Assembly: GCA_025925615.1 (NCBI GenBank)
Contig: JAICLN010000075.1
Span: 1 to 12,242 of the forward strand
Direction of reading: 5' to 3'
Length of the DNA stretch: 12,242 nt
Origin: Actinomycetospora sp.
Lineage (GTDB): Bacteria > Actinomycetota > Actinomycetes > Mycobacteriales > Pseudonocardiaceae
A model generated the notes under the pieces. The model was not told where the DNA came from and did no database searches. It saw nothing but the letters and a program-made list of their open reading frames with translations. The translations under genes and the position numbers were made by a program. Of this stretch, positions 11,211 to 12,242 are shown piece by piece (within the stretch, counting starts at the first letter, position 1; each line of letters begins with the position of its first letter).

Positions 11211-12242
11211 CGATCGTCTTGGTGACGTCGCCCAGGACGTGCTCGCGCAGCGCGGCCGGGGCGTCCTCCCAGGGCGCGACCGTCGTGGTCACGTCCTGCG
11301 GGCACAGGCCCCGCTGCGTCACGAGGTCGAGGACGGCCGGAATGAGGGTCCGGGTGTGGGCGCGGCCCAGATGCAGCGTGGCGTTGCGGGCGAACATCAG
11401 CCCGGTCGGGATCCGCACACCGCGGTGCAGGACGCCCGCGCAGCTGCAGACCCCGTCGGGGGCGGTGTGGGCCAGGGCGGCCCACAGCCCGCGCGACGAC
11501 GCACTCATGTCCAGCGTCAGCGGTGCGGCCGGGCGTCCCCGCAGCTCCGTCGGGCGGATGGCGTCCAGCCCGAGCCGGGCGGCGTGGTCGCGGACCTCGG
11601 GGCGGCGGTCGACGAGCGTGACGTGCCGGGCCCCGAGGAGCCGGGCGATCTGCCCCGCGTAGAGCGGACTGCTCGGGCTGAAGACGGGGCGGCGGGCGAG
11701 GCCGCCCACCACGAGCACCTCGGCGTCCGGGTCGCGCTCGAGGACCCGGGGCAGGTGGGGCGCGATGTGGCGGTAGCCGTCGCAGACGGTGTCGGCGACG
11801 CTCGCGACGGCCACGGGGTCGACGCCGTCGGGCAGCCCGACCAGCATCGCGTCGGCGAAGGGGACGGTCAGCGCCTCGCTGAACGCGCCGCCCCAGTGCC
11901 CACCGGCGACGCCGAAGCCGTACATCGAGATGGGCGGCACCGCGGCGCAGTTGCCGGTGAGGCCGGCGCGGCAGACCGCGCACACCCCACAGCTGACCTG
12001 GAACGGCACCACCACGCGCTCGCCCGGGCGCACCGTGGCCACCTCGGCGCCGACCGAGAGCACCTCGGCGACGCACTCGTGGCCGAGCTGCAGCGGCAGC
12101 GGGAACGACGTCCGGCCGAGGGCGAGCGGGCGGTCCATGTCGCAGGTCGCCATCGCGAGCGGCCGTACGACCGCCGCGCCGGGCCCCGGCGCCGGGGGCT
12201 CGGGGACCGTCGCGAACCCGATCCGCCCACCGGGGTGCACCA
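11197..12242 (-). CDS. Zinc-dependent medium-chain alcohol dehydrogenase (5' truncated)
   Basis: About 347 residues are visible, and the N-terminus lies beyond the right edge. It is a GroES-like/Rossmann zinc dehydrogenase. Catalytic zinc ligands are C33 (MATCDMDRP) and H54-E55 (LGHECVAEV). The structural zinc cluster is C84, C87, C90 and C98 (SCGVCAVCRAGLTGNC). SMYGFGVAGGHWGGAFSE and the following PFADAML segment are typical of an actinobacterial subgroup. The strand VTLVD ending in D211 favours NAD(H). The nucleotide loop, VVGGLARRPVFSPSSPLYAG, is longer than and unlike the usual short Gly-rich loop. A GTG at 12240 is possible but would remove the first strand normally present, so it is treated as partial. 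The stop lies inside the channel gene's 3' end. The substrate is unknown. Confidence 0.88.
   Translation of the reverse strand, partial: VHPGGRIGFATVPEPPAPGPGAAVVRPLAMATCDMDRPLALGRTSFPLPLQLGHECVAEVLSVGAEVATVRPGERVVVPFQVSCGVCAVCRAGLTGNCAAVPPISMYGFGVAGGHWGGAFSEALTVPFADAMLVGLPDGVDPVAVASVADTVCDGYRHIAPHLPRVLERDPDAEVLVVGGLARRPVFSPSSPLYAGQIARLLGARHVTLVDRRPEVRDHAARLGLDAIRPTELRGRPAAPLTLDMSASSRGLWAALAHTAPDGVCSCAGVLHRGVRIPTGLMFARNATLHLGRAHTRTLIPAVLDLVTQRGLCPQDVTTTVAPWEDAPAALREHVLGDVTKTIVTAA

Overview
The window is very GC-rich, with strong G/C third positions, GTG starts, tight gene packing and leaderless or coupled starts. An F420-type (LLM) oxidoreductase, a TMEM175-type channel and a small secreted chaplin-like protein fit a filamentous actinobacterium, plausibly Pseudonocardiaceae (inference; no rRNA or marker gene is present). 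All calls come from reading the sequence; no database search was run. No tRNA, rRNA, CRISPR, IS element or integrase was seen.

Region 1 (1-5451, + strand) looks like an aromatic or heteroaromatic catabolic cluster: a 5'-truncated cyclase-family metal hydrolase, a class A FAD monooxygenase, a type I extradiol (VOC) dioxygenase, a fumarylacetoacetate-hydrolase-family protein and, after a 276-nt gap with an inverted repeat, an alpha/beta hydrolase resembling 2,6-dihydropseudooxynicotine-type C-C hydrolases. Together they could hydroxylate a ring, open it next to the new hydroxyls, and cut the product by C-C or amide/lactone hydrolysis. The substrate is unknown.

Region 2 (5452-7695, - strand) holds a CsbD-like stress protein whose stop codon abuts the hydrolase stop, then a two-gene operon read leftward: LLM-class flavin oxidoreductase followed by an EamA/DMT transporter.

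Region 3 (7696-8954) has an intergenic region rich in inverted repeats, a 113-aa secreted chaplin-like protein, a strong hairpin, and a convergent SMP-30/gluconolactonase gene that loses its family homology just before the catalytic Asp segment and is probably a pseudogene.

Region 4 (8955-11210, + strand) contains two regulator-plus-membrane-protein operons. The first is an SMR efflux protein with a TetR regulator, behind a TATAAT promoter with CGACCGGT repeats. The second is a LmrA/YxaF-like TetR regulator with a TMEM175-family channel, apparently transcribed as a leaderless mRNA and preceded by a CTAGA-N4-TCTAG operator. Region 5 (11197-12242, - strand) is a zinc-dependent alcohol dehydrogenase running off the right edge and overlapping the channel gene tail to tail by 14 nt.
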